Shown one piece after another: positions 63,893 to 64,000 of a DNA stretch of 64,000 nucleotides (its first letter is position 1; each line of letters opens with the position of its first letter). The position numbers were made by a program, and so were the translations under genes. The notes beneath the pieces were generated by a model that searched no databases, was not told the origin of the DNA, and saw only the letters and a program-made list of their open reading frames with translations. This DNA is from Qipengyuania flava (GTDB taxonomy: Bacteria > Pseudomonadota > Alphaproteobacteria > Sphingomonadales > Sphingomonadaceae): NCBI RefSeq assembly GCF_011762005.1, contig NZ_JAASQU010000001.1, forward strand, positions 62,001 through 126,000. Reading direction: 5' to 3'.

Positions 63893-64000
63893 ATGGCTAT
63901 GACCGATCCCCTGGGTGATATGCTCACCCGCATCCGCAACGGCCAGCGTGCGAAGAAGGACAGCGTCCTTTCGCCCGCCAGCAAGCTGCGTGCGAACGTT
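63893..64000 (+). CDS. rpsH: 30S ribosomal protein S8 (cut off by the window end)
   Basis: ATG 63893 follows GAGGTAAAGACAG; the visible 36 residues ([35 protein letters not shown]) match the S8 N-terminus. Incomplete at the right edge. Confidence 0.97.
   Translation, partial: MAMTDPLGDMLTRIRNGQRAKKDSVLSPASKLRANV

Overview
The window is a stretch of high-GC (mostly mid to high 60s percent by eye) alphaproteobacterial chromosome. Gene content and order (dprA next to topA, the lepB-rnc-era operon, ubiK, a DUF389 protein, TadE/TadG pilins, S12 carrying Arg88) and the protein sequences point to the order Sphingomonadales, most likely Erythrobacteraceae (Erythrobacter/Qipengyuania type). This placement is inference from protein similarity recalled from memory; no search was run.

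Layout. 1-4.85 kb: end of dprA, a membrane protein behind a structured leader, topA and a tiny coupled basic protein. 4.86-8.7 kb (minus): a DUF4010 membrane protein, then the lepB-rnc-era operon. 8.75-17.3 kb: pgi, an Nramp-related transporter lacking the metal-site motifs, a DEAD-box helicase, an MscS channel, glutathione reductase and a secreted GH140-like hydrolase. 17.5-20.6 kb: a small block of envelope or stress-type proteins ending in an orphan GAF histidine kinase. 20.6-23.5 kb: a DauA-like D-amino-acid dehydrogenase, an SDR reductase and TspO. 23.7-29 kb: ubiK, recO, leuB and two glycosyltransferase-type proteins, interspersed with paired palindromic repeats that bracket a small GIY-YIG nuclease gene. 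29-33 kb: a TetR/membrane-protein pair sharing a multi-site operator, metZ, an MgtC protein and a kappa-GST-like isomerase. 33-41.7 kb: two paralogous secreted S9 peptidases enclosing apaG and the ppk-ppx operon. 42.7-45.6 kb: three overlapping Tad pilus genes (vWA TadG and two TadE-like pseudopilins). 45.6-48.7 kb: two GNAT acetyltransferases and small proteins.

48.9-51.5 kb is clearly foreign: base composition falls to about 43-50 percent GC in lines I counted, and it carries one large gene coding for a GHKL (Bergerat-fold) ATPase joined to a C-terminal PD-(D/E)XK nuclease-like domain, with a small convergent gene. This is the best candidate for an undescribed system, possibly a single-gene anti-phage or DNA-processing device.

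51.8-64 kb is the translation super-cluster: rpsL, rpsG, fusA, tuf, then the S10/spc genes from rpsJ to the start of rpsH, where the window ends. It has non-coding structure worth attention: a 25-bp hairpin between rpsL and rpsG, a clear S10 promoter and leader, and an unusually long structured gap between rpsJ and rplC. S12 naturally carries Arg at position 88, a residue known to reduce streptomycin binding. I found no rRNA, tRNA, CRISPR array or intact insertion sequence.
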